A stretch of 61,200 nt of DNA from Thermomonas sp. (GTDB lineage Bacteria > Pseudomonadota > Gammaproteobacteria > Xanthomonadales > Xanthomonadaceae). Positions 1-12,833 of the stretch are shown piece by piece (positions within the stretch are counted from its first letter, which is position 1; each line of letters starts with the position of its first letter). Location: NCBI RefSeq assembly GCF_025993755.1, contig NZ_JAMQHN010000119.1:1-61200 (forward strand), written 5' to 3'. A model generated the notes under the pieces. It worked only from the letters and a program-made list of their open reading frames with translations, was not told where the DNA came from and did not search any database. Both the position numbers and the translations under genes were made by a program.

Positions 1-1593
<1,593 letters not shown>

Positions 1594-1722
1594 GGTGGCG
1601 CGCTTGCGAACCACCGGTTCGCGCGCCGCCGAACGCCCGGCCAGGGATGGCCGGGCAGGGCCATCCGGAGCCGAGGGTATTGCGCCATGGACGGCGACAT
1701 CCGTTCTCAAAATGCGAAGCCG

Positions 1723-3280
<1,558 letters not shown>

Positions 3281-3282
<2 letters not shown>

Positions 3283-3588
3283 AGCGACCGTTTGCGCGCC
3301 ACTGGCGCGCGGTCGCTTCATTGCCCCGTCGAATAGACGGGGCCGGGGCGAACGGCCCGTTTGCGAACCACTGGTCCGCGGGTCGTTCATTGCCCCGCCG
3401 AATAGGCGTGGCCGGGGCGAACGGCCTGTTTGCGAACCACTGGTTCGCGGGCCGTTCATTGCCCCGCCGAATAAGCGGAGCCGGGGCGAATGGCCTGTTT
3501 GCGAGCTACTGGCGCGCGGTCGCTTCATTGCCCCGCCGAATAGGCGTGGCCGGGGCGAACGGCCTGATTTCGAACCAAGCGACCCCTG
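3281..3588. repeat. Tandem 69-bp hairpin repeats between guaA and tadA
   Basis: Four copies of a 69-bp unit start with ATTGCCCC at 3320, 3389, 3458 and 3527, preceded by a partial unit at 3281-3319. Each unit holds two inverted repeats: a short one around GCCCCGCC...GGCCGGGGC, and a long one such as GAACGGCC...GGCCGTTC with GCGAACCA/TGGTTCGC inside. The first long hairpin (3281-3319, GAAGCGAC...GTCGCTTC) starts on the guaA stop codon. Because 69 is a multiple of 3, open frames exist through the array on both strands, giving a 23-residue periodic peptide. I regard these as by-products rather than a protein. Confidence 0.85.
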
Positions 3589-3589
3589 A

Positions 3590-4102
3590 ATGACCGAGAC
3601 TGTGGCCAACGACCATCACTGGATGCGCCATGCCCTAGCGCTGGCTGCTCGTGCCCGCGACGAAGACGACGAAATCCCGGTGGGCGCGCTGGTGGTCGAC
3701 GGGACCGGCAAGTGCATCGGCGAAGGCTGGAACCGCAACATCACCGACCACGATCCGTCCGCCCATGCCGAGATCGTGGCGCTGCGCGAGGCCGGCCGGG
3801 TCCTGAGCAACCATCGGCTGGTCGGCTGCACGCTGTACGTGACGCTGGAGCCCTGCGCCATGTGCGCGATGGCCATGGTGCATGCGCGCATCGCGCGGGT
3901 GGTGTTCGGCGCCTTCGATCCCAAGACCGGCGCGGCGGGCAGCGTGTTCGATCTGCTGGCCGATCCCCGCCACAACCACCGCGTCACGGTGACGGCTGGC
4001 GTGCTTGAGGCCGACTGCGGGGACATCCTGCGCCGGTATTTCCGGTCCAAACGGGCCATGTCGGTTCGCCCGGATGGCGATCCGGACCCAGGCGTGGCTT
4101 GA
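3590..4102 (+). CDS. tadA: tRNA-specific adenosine(34) deaminase
   Basis: Deaminates A34 to inosine in tRNA-Arg(ACG). The 170-residue protein has the cytidine/deoxycytidylate deaminase zinc site: HAE at residues 59-61 with catalytic Glu61, and PCAMC with zinc-binding Cys89 and Cys92. Family length is about 150-170. It starts directly after the 69-bp repeat array, so the array or its hairpins sit in its 5' untranslated region if it is co-transcribed with guaA. The C-terminus after YFRSKR is a short unconserved tail. Confidence 0.93.
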   Translation: MTETVANDHHWMRHALALAARARDEDDEIPVGALVVDGTGKCIGEGWNRNITDHDPSAHAEIVALREAGRVLSNHRLVGCTLYVTLEPCAMCAMAMVHARIARVVFGAFDPKTGAAGSVFDLLADPRHNHRVTVTAGVLEADCGDILRRYFRSKRAMSVRPDGDPDPGVA

Positions 4103-4155
4103 AGGATCGCCCCTGCCGCGTGCGCGATACATGGTCAGGGTGCGCCATTTCGGCC

Positions 4156-4174
4156 AATCTCGATTTTTGAGATT
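4156..4174. other. Small inverted repeat in the tadA-orn gap
   Basis: AATCTC/GAGATT arms of 6 bp surround a T-rich loop 54 nt after the tadA stop. It could end tadA transcription, but the T-run lies inside the loop rather than after the stem, so it is not a typical intrinsic terminator. The rest of 4103-4325 shows no gene. Confidence 0.25.
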
Positions 4175-4325
4175 GATTTGCGCTATCTTCAGCCGGAGGT
4201 CGTTCAGGCTTGAACGATAGTCATGGCGGGCGCCGCGCGCATGATTTGCGGGTTTGCCATCCATGACGCAAGTCAACGCTGGTTGATGTTGCTTGTGATA
4301 AACCGCGTGCAAGGTGCTTGAATTG

Positions 4326-4895
4326 ATGAACACGGATGTGACGAACGATCGGCTGATCTGGATCGACCTCGAAATGACGGGGCTTGATCCGCTTGCACAC
4401 GAAATCATCGAAATCGCCACAGTCGTCACCGACGCCCAGCTCAACGTGCTGGCCGAAGGGCCGGAACTGGCGATTTCGCAACCGCTGGCGACGTTGGAAG
4501 CGATGGACGACTGGAACCGCAACCAGCACGGGAAGTCCGGGCTGTGGCGGCGGGTGCTGGAAGAGGGCGTCGCACTGGCCGAAGCGGAGGCACAGACGCT
4601 GGAATTCCTGAAGGTCTGGGTTCCTGCCGGGGCATCGCCCATGTGCGGCAATTCGATCTGTCAGGACCGCCGCTTCCTGAGCCGGCTGATGCCATCGCTG
4701 GAAGCGCATTTCCACTACCGCAACCTCGACGTCAGCACGCTCAAGGAATTGGCCCGACGCTGGGCGCCGGCGATCCACTCGGGGTTCAGCAAGACATCCG
4801 CGCACACCGCGCTGAGCGATGTGCGTGATTCCATCGACGAACTGAAGCACTACCGACGATTCATGGGCGCACTGGCGGGGCTTCCGCCGGGCTAG
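4326..4895 (+). CDS. orn: Oligoribonuclease
   Basis: 3'-to-5' exoribonuclease that degrades 2-5 nt RNAs, including pGpG, the product of c-di-GMP hydrolysis. The 189-residue protein has the DEDDh signature: WIDLEMTGL near residue 12 (first Asp and Glu), a middle Asp in CQDRRF, and [11 protein letters not shown] near the C-terminus. Start chosen at the ATG at 4326 because AAGGTG lies 9 nt before it. An upstream in-frame GTG at 4314 lies inside that ribosome-binding site. A diguanylate cyclase gene follows 17 nt downstream on the same strand, linking two c-di-GMP-related functions by position. Confidence 0.95.
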   Translation: MNTDVTNDRLIWIDLEMTGLDPLAHEIIEIATVVTDAQLNVLAEGPELAISQPLATLEAMDDWNRNQHGKSGLWRRVLEEGVALAEAEAQTLEFLKVWVPAGASPMCGNSICQDRRFLSRLMPSLEAHFHYRNLDVSTLKELARRWAPAIHSGFSKTSAHTALSDVRDSIDELKHYRRFMGALAGLPPG

Positions 4896-4912
4896 GGAGC
4901 GAAATCGGACGC

Positions 4913-7900
4913 ATGAGCAGGGGGGCTCTCGTTTCCACAAGACATGCGCTGCTGGCGGCGTTGCTGCTTGTCGCATCCACTTGCGCGCTTTTTCTGCCGC
5001 AGACGGCAATTGCGCGGACGGTTTCCCCGGCCCGCGCGGAAAAGCCGATCTCCACCTTTTACCGTGAGGTCTGGACCACGCGGCAGGGCCTGCCGCACAA
5101 CCAGGTCAACACGATGGCGCAGACGCCTGAAGGCTATCTGTGGCTTGGAACCTGGGAAGGCATCGTCCGCTATGACGGCCTTGAATTCCAGATCTTCGAT
5201 CGCGGCAACACGCCGGAACTGAAGGACAACGGGATTCGTTCGCTTCAGGCCGCTGCCGATGGTGCGCTGGTCGCGGGTACCGCGCGCGGTGGCGTGGTCA
5301 TCAAGCGCGGCAATCGCTGGCAGACCCTGGAGATGCGTGACGGGCTGGCGGAAAACAGCGTCATGGACGCGCTCATCGACCGCCGTGGGCGCCTGTGGGT
5401 GGCCCATGAGAGCCACGGCGTCACCCGCGTCGAGAACGGCAGATTCACGCATCTGAACGTCGCCAACGGTGGCCTGCCCAGCGACGTCGTCTACAGCCTT
5501 GCCGAGGATGGCGATGGCGATATCTGGGTCGCCAGCGCGCGCGGACTGGTGCATCTGACTGATCGGGGCAGCCGCGTGCTCGGATCGGGCGCCGGGCTGC
5601 CGGACGGCGCCATCGTGCACCTGACCCAAACCCGATCCGGGCAACTTCTGATCGGAACCGAGCGTGGCGCCTACCGCCGCATCGGCCACGAGGAGCGCTT
5701 CGAGCCGATTTCCCCGCTGCTGCCCAAGGACAACGTCCCCAGCCTGGCTGAAGATGCTGCAGGGAACCTGTGGGTCGGAACCATCAACAATGGCCTGTAC
5801 CGGATGTCGGCGCTTGGCCTCGAACATTTCACCAGCGACGATGAACTGCCCAACAACCGCACGGCCTCTCTTCTGGTCGATCGTGAAGGCAGCCTTTGGG
5901 CCGGGACCAATGCCGGTCTGCTGCATCTGGCCGATACTCCTTTCACCAACTGGGGGCGCGCCCAGGGGATGAGCGATGACTATGTGCGGGCCCTGTCTCC
6001 AGCCGATCAGGGTGGCGTCTGGATCGGCACCGGTCGCGGCTTGAACCTGTGGCGGGATAACCGGGTCGTCGCCAGCTACACCCATGCCGACGGACTGCCG
6101 GGCGATTCGATCCTGAGCCTGCAGCCGAGCCGCGACGACAGCCTGTTGGTCGGCACTTACAACAACGGCCTGCTGCGCCTGCGCGACGGCAAGGTCGTCG
6201 CTCATTACGATACGGCGAGCGGCATGCCGGGAAGCGACCAGGTCCGCGCAATCGCGGAACAAGCCGATGGCACCCTCTGGATCGGCACCACCCGCGGACT
6301 GGTGCGATACCGCGATGGCCAATACCGGCTGATCACCCGTGCCGACGGACTTCCCAGGGAGTTCGTCCTGGCACTGCACATCGATCGCAAGGGCGCGCTC
6401 TGGGTGGGCACATCGGATGGGGTGGCGGTGATCCGGGGCGATCGGATCGAAACCATCGACGTGCGCGCGGTCAACGATGGCAAGGTCGAGTTCGACTTCC
6501 TGGACGATCCCGATGGCACGGTGTGGATCGCCAGCGACCGCGGCCTGATCCGCTGGCGGAACGGGCAGATGCATTCGCTGGGATTGGCCCAGGGCCTTCC
6601 GTTCGACACGTTCTTCGCGGTCGTCGACGACGGCCGCGGGGCGTTCTGGCTGACTTCCAACCGCGGCGTGCTTCGCGTTGCCCGAGCGTCGGTCGACGCG
6701 GTGCTGGACGGCCGCAGCAGCCGGCTGCAGGTGGACCACTTCAGCGAACCCGACGGGTTGGCCAGTGCACAGTGCAACGGCGGTTCCAGCCCGGCGGCGA
6801 TCCTCGACGCACGCGGCAATGTGTGGGTAGCCACCGCGGGCGGCGCGGCGATGGTGGCACCAACCGCCCTCCAGGGCAACCGGCCGGCGCTGCCGCAGGT
6901 GGTGCTGGAACAGATCCTCGCCGACGACCGTGTCGTCGATTGGGTGGAAGGACAACCCCTGCAGCTTCCTGCGGGCACCCGGAAGCTTGAATTCCGCTAT
7001 GCCGCGATCAGTTTCCTGATTCCGCGATTCCTGCGATACCGGCACCGGCTCAACGGCGTCGATTCGGGCTGGGTCGAAACCAGCAATCGCCGCATGGCGC
7101 AGTTCACGAACCTCGGCCCTGGCCAGTACGAGTTTGATGTTGCGGTCTCGGCGCCTAGCCTGGGTCAGGCCTGGAGCCCCCGCAGCACCCGCGTACAGAT
7201 CGACATTGCGCCGCAGCTCTGGCAACGCACCGGTTTCCACGTTGCGTTGGTGGTCGCATTCGGTCTCCTCTTGGTGGGGTTGATCCGCTGGCGCACCCAT
7301 AGCCTGCGCCAGCACGCCGCCCTGCTGGAACACGTGGTCGAACAGCGAACCCATGCGCTGAGCGAAAACGCTGCGGAACTGCGACGGGCGGACAAGGAGA
7401 AATCCGTACTTCTGGATCGCCTGCGCGAGCAGACCCGCGATTTCCAGCGCATGGCGCTGGAAGATTCGCTGACCCACGTCAGCAATCGCCGCAATCTGGA
7501 CGCGATCCTTGCCGCCACCTTTGCCGGCGCTGTGGCCGCGGACAAGCCGCTGAGTTTCGCCTTGTTCGACGTCGATCTGTTCAAGCAGATCAACGACAAC
7601 TATTCCCACGATTCCGGCGACCGCGCGTTGATCGCGATCGCGCACACGCTGCGCGACGGCGTCGGTGAGCGCGGTACCGTGGCGCGTTGGGGCGGCGAGG
7701 AATTCGCGGTTCTGCTTCCGGATACCGATCTCAAGAGCGCGCTGAAATTATGCGAGGAACTGCGCATCGCCGTTGAAGCGATCGATTGCAGCGCCTACGC
7801 GCCGGGCACCCGGTTGACCGTCAGCGCGGGCGTGGTCGACCGCACCGGCATCAGCCATCACGAGAAGATGGTCAGTCACGCCGACAAGCTGCTGTATTGG

Positions 7901-7936
7901 GCGAAATCGGCCGGACGCAACCGGGTGTGCGGCTGA
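4913..7936 (+). CDS. Beta-propeller sensor diguanylate cyclase (GGDEF)
   Basis: Predicted membrane sensor that makes c-di-GMP from GTP. The 1007 residues contain, in order: a signal peptide or membrane anchor (1-35); a periplasmic region of about 14 repeats of the two-component-regulator-propeller type (motifs like GYLWLGTWEGIVRYDG and GALWVGTSDGVAVI) to about 650; a Y_Y_Y domain (about 665-765); one transmembrane helix (about 774-795); a short coiled coil; and a GGDEF domain with active site GGEEF near residue 927. The RxxD inhibitory site expected nine residues before GGEEF is absent (GERG instead), so product inhibition is unlikely. No EAL domain is present. The ligand is unknown. Family resemblance is clear, the specific role is not. 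Confidence 0.88.
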   Translation: MSRGALVSTRHALLAALLLVASTCALFLPQTAIARTVSPARAEKPISTFYREVWTTRQGLPHNQVNTMAQTPEGYLWLGTWEGIVRYDGLEFQIFDRGNTPELKDNGIRSLQAAADGALVAGTARGGVVIKRGNRWQTLEMRDGLAENSVMDALIDRRGRLWVAHESHGVTRVENGRFTHLNVANGGLPSDVVYSLAEDGDGDIWVASARGLVHLTDRGSRVLGSGAGLPDGAIVHLTQTRSGQLLIGTERGAYRRIGHEERFEPISPLLPKDNVPSLAEDAAGNLWVGTINNGLYRMSALGLEHFTSDDELPNNRTASLLVDREGSLWAGTNAGLLHLADTPFTNWGRAQGMSDDYVRALSPADQGGVWIGTGRGLNLWRDNRVVASYTHADGLPGDSILSLQPSRDDSLLVGTYNNGLLRLRDGKVVAHYDTASGMPGSDQVRAIAEQADGTLWIGTTRGLVRYRDGQYRLITRADGLPREFVLALHIDRKGALWVGTSDGVAVIRGDRIETIDVRAVNDGKVEFDFLDDPDGTVWIASDRGLIRWRNGQMHSLGLAQGLPFDTFFAVVDDGRGAFWLTSNRGVLRVARASVDAVLDGRSSRLQVDHFSEPDGLASAQCNGGSSPAAILDARGNVWVATAGGAAMVAPTALQGNRPALPQVVLEQILADDRVVDWVEGQPLQLPAGTRKLEFRYAAISFLIPRFLRYRHRLNGVDSGWVETSNRRMAQFTNLGPGQYEFDVAVSAPSLGQAWSPRSTRVQIDIAPQLWQRTGFHVALVVAFGLLLVGLIRWRTHSLRQHAALLEHVVEQRTHALSENAAELRRADKEKSVLLDRLREQTRDFQRMALEDSLTHVSNRRNLDAILAATFAGAVAADKPLSFALFDVDLFKQINDNYSHDSGDRALIAIAHTLRDGVGERGTVARWGGEEFAVLLPDTDLKSALKLCEELRIAVEAIDCSAYAPGTRLTVSAGVVDRTGISHHEKMVSHADKLLYWAKSAGRNRVCG

Positions 7937-7994
7937 TATTGGGCCAAAGCCCATTGACAGACGTCGAGACGATTTCTGCGACGACTACGGCGTA

Positions 7995-8024
7995 GGGCCC
8001 GACCTGCCAGCGGCAGACGGGCCC
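7995..8024. terminator. G+C-rich hairpin between convergent genes
   Basis: GGGCCCG and CTGCC arms (7995-8008) pair with GGCAG and CGGGCCC (8012-8024) around an AGC loop, with one bulged base. It sits between the converging diguanylate cyclase and ppsA genes. There is no T-run on either side, so its role as a bidirectional terminator is only inferred from position. Confidence 0.45.
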
Positions 8025-8037
8025 CGCGAGAGGATCT

Positions 8038-10407
8038 TCAGTGCCTGGCTTTCGCCAGCGCCAGCCAGGTATCAACCACGGTGTCGGGGTTGAGCGAAAC
8101 CGACTCGATGCCCTGTTCCATCAGCCACTGCGCCAGATCCGGGTGGTCGGACGGCCCCTGGCCGCAGATGCCGACGTACTTGCCCTTGGCGCGGGCGGTG
8201 GAAATGGCCATGGCCAGCATCTTCTTGACCGCAGGATCGCGCTCGTCGAAGCGGTGGGCAACGATGGCCGAATCGCGGTCGAGCCCGAGGGTAAGCTGGG
8301 TCATGTCGTTGGAGCCGATGGAGAAGCCGTCGAAGATGTCGAGGAACTCGTCGGCCAGCAGCGCGTTGGACGGGATCTCGCACATCATGATGACCTTCAG
8401 GCCACCTTCGCCTTGCACAAGGCCGTTCTCGCGCAGAACCTCGACCACCTCGCGGCCTTCATCCAGGGTGCGCACGAACGGGATCATCACCCACACGTTG
8501 GTCAGGCCCATGCCCTCGCGCACGCGCTTGACCGCGATGCACTCCAGCCCGAACGCCTGCTTGAAGTTCGGATCGATGTAGCGCGAGGCGCCGCGGAAGC
8601 CGATCATCGGGTTTTCCTCGTGCGGCTCGTACTTCGACCCGCCGAGCAGATTGGCGTATTCGTTGGACTTGAAGTCCGACAGGCGCACGATGACCGGCTT
8701 CGGGTACACCGAGGCGGCGATCGTGGCGATGCCTTCCTTCAATCGCTCGATGTAGAACTCCACCGGCGAGGCGTAGCCGGCGATGCGGGCGTCGATCTTC
8801 GCTTTCGTCGCGGCGTCCTGCCGGTCGTATTCCAGCAGCGCGTTGGGGTGCACGCCGATGTGGCTGGCGATGATCATCTCCAGCCGCGCCAGGCCGATGC
8901 CGGCATTGGGCAGCATGCCGAAGTCGAACGCGCGCTCCGGATTGGCCACGTTCATCATGATTTTCAGCGGTGCGGGCGGCATGTTGCCGAGGTCGGTCGT
9001 GGTGCGCTCGAAGGGCAGGGCGCCGGCGTAGATGTAGCCGGTGTCGCCTTCGGCGCAGCTCACCGTCACCTGTGCGCCGTCCTCGATGCGGTCCATGGCA
9101 TCGCCGGTGCCGACTACGGCCGGCACGCCCAGCTCGCGGGCGATGATGGCCGCGTGGCAGGTGCGGCCACCGCGGTTGGTGACGATGGCGGCGCTGCGCT
9201 TCATCACCGGCTCCCAGTCGGGGTCGGTCATGTCGGCCACCAGCACGTCGCCGAGCTGGACGCGGTTCATGTCGTCGAGGCTGCGCACCACGCGGGCCAC
9301 GCCGCTGCCGATCTTGCTGCCGATGGCGCGGCCCTCGGACAGCACCTCGCCGCGCTGCTGCAGCGCGTAGCGTTCGATCTGGGTGGCGTGGGCGCGCGAC
9401 TTCACGGTTTCCGGACGCGCCTGCAGGATGTAGAGCTTGCCGGTGTTGCCGTCCTTGCCCCATTCGATGTCCATCGGGCGGCCGTAGTGCTGCTCGATGA
9501 CCAGCGCCTGCTTGGCCAGTTCCTGCACGTCGGCGTCGGTGATCGAGAACCTGCCGCGCAGATCGGCCGGCGTGTCTTCGGTGCGCACGCGCTCGCCCGG
9601 CGCATCGGAATAGACCATGCGCAGCTGCTTGCTGCCCAGCGAGCGGCGCAGGATCGCCGGCTTGCCGGCCTGCAGGGTGGGCTTGTAGACATAGAACTCG
9701 TCCGGGTTGACCGCGCCCTGCACGACCATCTCGCCCAGGCCGTAGCTGGCGGTGACGAACACCACGTCGCGGAAGCCGGATTCGGTGTCCAGGGTGAACA
9801 GCACGCCGGACGCGCCGACGTCGGAACGCACCATCAGCTGCACGCCGGCGGACAGGAACACGTCCTCGTGCTTGAAGCCGTGGTGGACGCGATAGGCAAT
9901 CGCGCGGTCGTTGTACAGGCTGGCGAAGACTTCCTTGACCTTGCGCACCACGTCGTCGGCGCCGGTCACGTTGAGGAAGGTTTCCTGCTGGCCGGCGAAG
10001 GACGCATCGGGCAGGTCTTCGGCGGTGGCGGAGGAGCGCACCGCCACCGCGATGTCGGCCGCGCCGCTGTCGGCGCAGAGCTTCGCGTAGGCACCGCGGA
10101 TGTCGGCATCCAGTTGCGGCTGCAGCGGGGCATCGATCACCCAGCCGCGGATTTCGGCGCCGGCTTTCGTCAGCGCCGGCACGTCCTCGACATCGACCGT
10201 CGCCAGCTTGTCGTAGATGCGCGCGTGCAGGTCGTTGTGGTCGATGAAGGCCTTGAACGCATCGGCGGTGGTGGCGAAGCCGCCCGGCACCGAGACGCCG
10301 AGATCAGACAATTGCCCGATCATCTCGCCCAGCGAGGAATTTTTGCCGCCCACCTGGGCGAGATCGGACAGGCGCAGGTCGTGCAGCCAGAGGATGTTGG
10401 CGGTCAA
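8038..10407 (-). CDS. ppsA: Phosphoenolpyruvate synthase (pyruvate, water dikinase)
   Basis: Makes PEP from pyruvate and ATP for gluconeogenesis. The 789-residue protein has the family order: N-terminal nucleotide-binding domain ([30 protein letters not shown]), the swivelling phospho-His domain ([15 protein letters not shown], with the His carrying the phosphate) and the C-terminal PEP/pyruvate barrel ([18 protein letters not shown]; the catalytic Cys in [11 protein letters not shown]). Length is normal. It is divergent from ppsR, which encodes the enzyme's regulatory kinase/phosphorylase. The two genes share a 77-nt promoter region (10408-10484). Confidence 0.96.
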   Translation of the reverse strand: MTANILWLHDLRLSDLAQVGGKNSSLGEMIGQLSDLGVSVPGGFATTADAFKAFIDHNDLHARIYDKLATVDVEDVPALTKAGAEIRGWVIDAPLQPQLDADIRGAYAKLCADSGAADIAVAVRSSATAEDLPDASFAGQQETFLNVTGADDVVRKVKEVFASLYNDRAIAYRVHHGFKHEDVFLSAGVQLMVRSDVGASGVLFTLDTESGFRDVVFVTASYGLGEMVVQGAVNPDEFYVYKPTLQAGKPAILRRSLGSKQLRMVYSDAPGERVRTEDTPADLRGRFSITDADVQELAKQALVIEQHYGRPMDIEWGKDGNTGKLYILQARPETVKSRAHATQIERYALQQRGEVLSEGRAIGSKIGSGVARVVRSLDDMNRVQLGDVLVADMTDPDWEPVMKRSAAIVTNRGGRTCHAAIIARELGVPAVVGTGDAMDRIEDGAQVTVSCAEGDTGYIYAGALPFERTTTDLGNMPPAPLKIMMNVANPERAFDFGMLPNAGIGLARLEMIIASHIGVHPNALLEYDRQDAATKAKIDARIAGYASPVEFYIERLKEGIATIAASVYPKPVIVRLSDFKSNEYANLLGGSKYEPHEENPMIGFRGASRYIDPNFKQAFGLECIAVKRVREGMGLTNVWVMIPFVRTLDEGREVVEVLRENGLVQGEGGLKVIMMCEIPSNALLADEFLDIFDGFSIGSNDMTQLTLGLDRDSAIVAHRFDERDPAVKKMLAMAISTARAKGKYVGICGQGPSDHPDLAQWLMEQGIESVSLNPDTVVDTWLALAKARH

Positions 10408-10484
10408 GGCGGACTCCGGAAGGGGGGCGGCGGATGCGCACGAAACTCGGCTATTTTAACCCGTCGAGCAGCGAAGGAACCCCG

Positions 10485-11306
10485 ATGGATGCCGTGCGTC
10501 CCGTGTTTTACGTCTCCGATGGCACCGGCATCACCGCCGAAACCATCGGCCACAGCCTGCTGACCCAGTTCGAGGGGCTGCGTTTTTCCACCGATCGACT
10601 GCCGTTCGTCGACACGCTGGAGAAAGCTCGTGAAGCCTCGGCGCGAATCCAGGCGGCGGGGAAGGCCAGCGGGCTGCGGCCGATCGTGGTCAATTCCTGT
10701 GTCGATCCGGTCCTCAACCAGACCCTGGCCGACAGTGGGGCGCTGATGCTCGACGTGTTCGCGCCGTTCATCGCACCGCTCGAGGCCGAACTCGGCAAAA
10801 CCCGCACGGCCTATATCGGGCGCGCCCACGGCATGGTGGATTTCGACACCTACCACCGCCGCATCAATGCGATGAACTACGCCCTGACCCATGACGATGG
10901 CGTGAAGCCCGATTACGCCGAGGCCGACCTGATCCTGGTCGCCGTCTCGCGCGCCGGCAAGACGCCGACCTGTGTCTATCTGGCGCTTCAGCACGGAGTC
11001 AAGGCCGCCAACTACCCGTTGACGCCGGAGGATCTCGATGCCGAACGCCTGCCGGACAAGCTGCGTCGCTATCGCAAGAAGCTTTTCGGTCTGACCATCG
11101 ATCCGGTTCGCTTGCACCAGATCCGCCAGGAGCGTCGGCCGGATTCGCGCTATGCCCAACTGGACACCTGCAAACGCGAGGTAGCGCAGGCCGAAGCGCT
11201 GATGCGGCGCGAAGGCGTGGAATTGCTCAGCACCACCCACGCCTCGATCGAGGAAATCGCCAGCCGGGTGATGGAGCACCTCGGCATCAATCGCGAAATG
11301 TTCTAG
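10485..11306 (+). CDS. ppsR: PEP synthase regulatory protein (bifunctional kinase/phosphorylase)
   Basis: ADP-dependent kinase and phosphate-dependent phosphorylase that inactivates and reactivates PpsA by modifying a Thr next to the catalytic His. The 273-residue protein is of usual length for the DUF299/PSRP family and shows [15 protein letters not shown] at the N-terminus and the P-loop-like VSRAGKTPT near residue 155. Start at 10485 is supported by AAGGAA 5 nt before it; an in-frame ATG at 10434 lies upstream but without such a site. It is divergent from its target gene ppsA. Confidence 0.94.
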   Translation: MDAVRPVFYVSDGTGITAETIGHSLLTQFEGLRFSTDRLPFVDTLEKAREASARIQAAGKASGLRPIVVNSCVDPVLNQTLADSGALMLDVFAPFIAPLEAELGKTRTAYIGRAHGMVDFDTYHRRINAMNYALTHDDGVKPDYAEADLILVAVSRAGKTPTCVYLALQHGVKAANYPLTPEDLDAERLPDKLRRYRKKLFGLTIDPVRLHQIRQERRPDSRYAQLDTCKREVAQAEALMRREGVELLSTTHASIEEIASRVMEHLGINREMF

Positions 11307-11375
11307 TTCTAGGGCCTCACGTAGCTTGCCCCGGCATAGCCGAGTCCGGACGGGTGCGGGACTTGATGACGCGGA

Positions 11376-11403
11376 AAATCCGGAACGGGTTCGTTCCGGA
11401 TTT
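11376..11403 (+). terminator. Hairpin after ppsR
   Basis: AAATCCGGAAC (11376-11386) and GTTCCGGATTT (11393-11403) form a perfect 11-bp stem with a GGGTTC loop, 70 nt after the ppsR stop. The stem ends in TTT, a short run. Likely a terminator for ppsR. Confidence 0.55.
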
Positions 11404-11487
11404 CCCCATGGAGCCCATCCAAACTAGGCACGAAACGCGATCGCGTCAATCCTGCCGCTGCGCGCGTTTGCTGTGTAGGATCGGAGC

Positions 11488-11997
11488 ATGTCCAGCGCGC
11501 TCGCACCTCGCCAACAAGTCCCCAGCCTCAGCCGGCTCGGTTGGCTGATGGGGCTGTATGCGGAGAACCATGCGCGGCTGCAGCGCCTGTTCGAGCCGCT
11601 GGATCTTGCCCGCGGGCTGTATCGCTCGCAGGCGGGGGAGGGGCCGGCCGTCTTCCTCGCGGTCAGCGAACGCCATCCGTACACGATGGAAATGGGCCTG
11701 AGCTACGACCTGACCGATCCCGACACCGGTCTGCCGGATCCTTCCGCAAGCCTGCGGCTGTATCGCGATACGCGCCAGCTCGAAGCCACCCACTGCTATG
11801 CCGGCCGACGCTGGCAGGACGTGATCGGCATCGACGCACCGCCGCGGCGCGTCCTCGATCACCGGCTGCAGATGAACACCTTCCTCGGCAAATGGCTGCA
11901 ATACCTCGCCGAACAGGGCCACGGCGTGGCGACCTTGCGCCGGGTCTCGCGCCAGGTTCCGGCCGCGGACTCGCCCGGCGGCGCACGCAAGGCTTGA
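11488..11997 (+). CDS. DUF1249 family protein (YqiB-like)
   Basis: A 169-residue protein of the DUF1249 family, whose function is not known. Typical family features are visible: SRLGWLMGLYAENHARL near the N-terminus, the central MEMGLSYDLTD and ASLRLYRDTRQLEATHCY, and FLGKWLQYLAEQGH near the C-terminus. No signal peptide or membrane helix. It stands between ppsR and the two tRNA genes, as a single transcription unit as far as can be seen. The alanine-rich C-terminal tail after RRVSRQVP is unconserved. Confidence 0.8.
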   Translation: MSSALAPRQQVPSLSRLGWLMGLYAENHARLQRLFEPLDLARGLYRSQAGEGPAVFLAVSERHPYTMEMGLSYDLTDPDTGLPDPSASLRLYRDTRQLEATHCYAGRRWQDVIGIDAPPRRVLDHRLQMNTFLGKWLQYLAEQGHGVATLRRVSRQVPAADSPGGARKA

Positions 11998-12041
11998 CCG
12001 CCACGCGATTTGCCCGGACAATGCGCGTCTTTCCAGCCCGT

Positions 12042-12117
12042 GGGGCCATAGCTCAGCTGGGAGAGCGCCTGCATGGCATGCAGGAGGTCGCCGGTTCGAT
12101 CCCGGCTGGCTCCACCA
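12042..12117 (+). tRNA. tRNA-Ala(GGC)
   Basis: The 76-nt cloverleaf includes an encoded CCA end. The acceptor GGGGCCA pairs with TGGCTCC. The anticodon stem CCTGC/GCAGG encloses loop ATGGCAT with anticodon GGC, and the T-arm contains GGTTCGATCC. It is 24 nt upstream of tRNA-Glu and probably co-transcribed with it. Confidence 0.97.
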
Positions 12118-12140
12118 ATCCGCTGCAAGTTTCACGGCCT

Positions 12141-12216
12141 GTCCCCATCGTCTAGAGGCCTAGGACACAACCCTTTCACGGTTGCGACCGGGGTTCGAAT
12201 CCCCGTGGGGACGCCA
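12141..12216 (+). tRNA. tRNA-Glu(TTC)
   Basis: The 76-nt cloverleaf includes an encoded CCA end. The acceptor GTCCCCA pairs with TGGGGAC. The anticodon stem CAACC/GGTTG encloses loop CTTTCAC with anticodon TTC, and the T-arm contains GGTTCGAATCC. Identity is clear from the Glu-type D-arm (TCGTCTAGAGGCCTAGGAC). Confidence 0.97.
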
Positions 12217-12251
12217 TCTCGGCGTTTTCAACATCCAGCAACGCCGCCAAG

Positions 12252-12274
12252 ACCGCGCCAAGACGCGGTTTTTT
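12252..12274 (+). terminator. Intrinsic terminator of the tRNA pair
   Basis: ACCGCG (12252-12257) and CGCGGT (12264-12269) form a stem with a CAAGA-type loop followed by a run of T. It lies 35 nt after tRNA-Glu. Read from the other strand, the same stem could also end smpB. Confidence 0.75.
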
Positions 12275-12287
12275 GTTGCATCCGTCG

Positions 12288-12779
12288 CTATGCGTCGCGA
12301 TTGTGCCGGCGCATGGCGCGCTGCTTTTCGCGATTCCAGTCCCGCTCCTTGCTGGCGTCGCGCTTGTCGTGCTGCTGCTTGCCGCGCGCCAGCGCAATCT
12401 CGGCCTTGACCTTGTTGCCTTTCCAGTAGAGCGCGGTCGGAACCAGGGTGTAGCCGTCGCGCTGGATGCGGCCGGTCAGACGGTCGATCTCGTGGCGGTG
12501 GAGCAGCAGCTTGCGGGTGCGGCGGTCGTTGGCCACGACATGGGTCGAGGCCTGGATCAGCGGCGTGATCTGGGAGCCGATCAGGAATAGTTCGCCCTGC
12601 AACACGACGGCGTAGGCATCCCCGATGTTGGCGCGGCCGGCGCGGATGGCCTTCAGCTCCCAGCCCTGCAGGGCAAGGCCGGCCTCGATGCGCTCCTCGA
12701 AATGGTATTCATGGCGGGCACGCTTGTTCAGCGTGATGGTTCCGCTGCCTGTCGTATCCTTGTCTTTCTTTTTGGCCAT
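12288..12779 (-). CDS. smpB: SsrA-binding protein
   Basis: Binds tmRNA and brings it to stalled ribosomes for trans-translation. The 163-residue protein shows LNKRARHEYHFEE, GLALQGWELKAIRAG, the QGELFL strand and the basic C-terminal tail (KRDASKERDWNREKQ), all as in the family. Start at the ATG at 12779 (MAKKKDKD) rather than the longer open frame, because the upstream sequence belongs to the divergent rnfH promoter region. No tmRNA gene is seen in this window. Confidence 0.95.
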   Translation of the reverse strand: MAKKKDKDTTGSGTITLNKRARHEYHFEERIEAGLALQGWELKAIRAGRANIGDAYAVVLQGELFLIGSQITPLIQASTHVVANDRRTRKLLLHRHEIDRLTGRIQRDGYTLVPTALYWKGNKVKAEIALARGKQQHDKRDASKERDWNREKQRAMRRHNRDA

Positions 12780-12833
12780 GCCCGCATTGTCGCCGATCGC
12801 GCTGGATTGGGGCGCATCCGATTTGAATTGCCG

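Noticed and set aside
4892-7645. A 917-codon antisense frame opposite the diguanylate cyclase; similar long frames opposite ppsA, copA, the copper ATPase, czcA, zntA and cusA
   Set aside because: All mirror well-supported genes codon for codon and show no family resemblance.
12042-12216. tRNA-Ala or tRNA-Glu as an integration site for the island
   Set aside because: No integrase or foreign DNA adjoins them, and no repeat of a tRNA 3' end was found downstream by eye. The metal and defence islands start 8 kb away.
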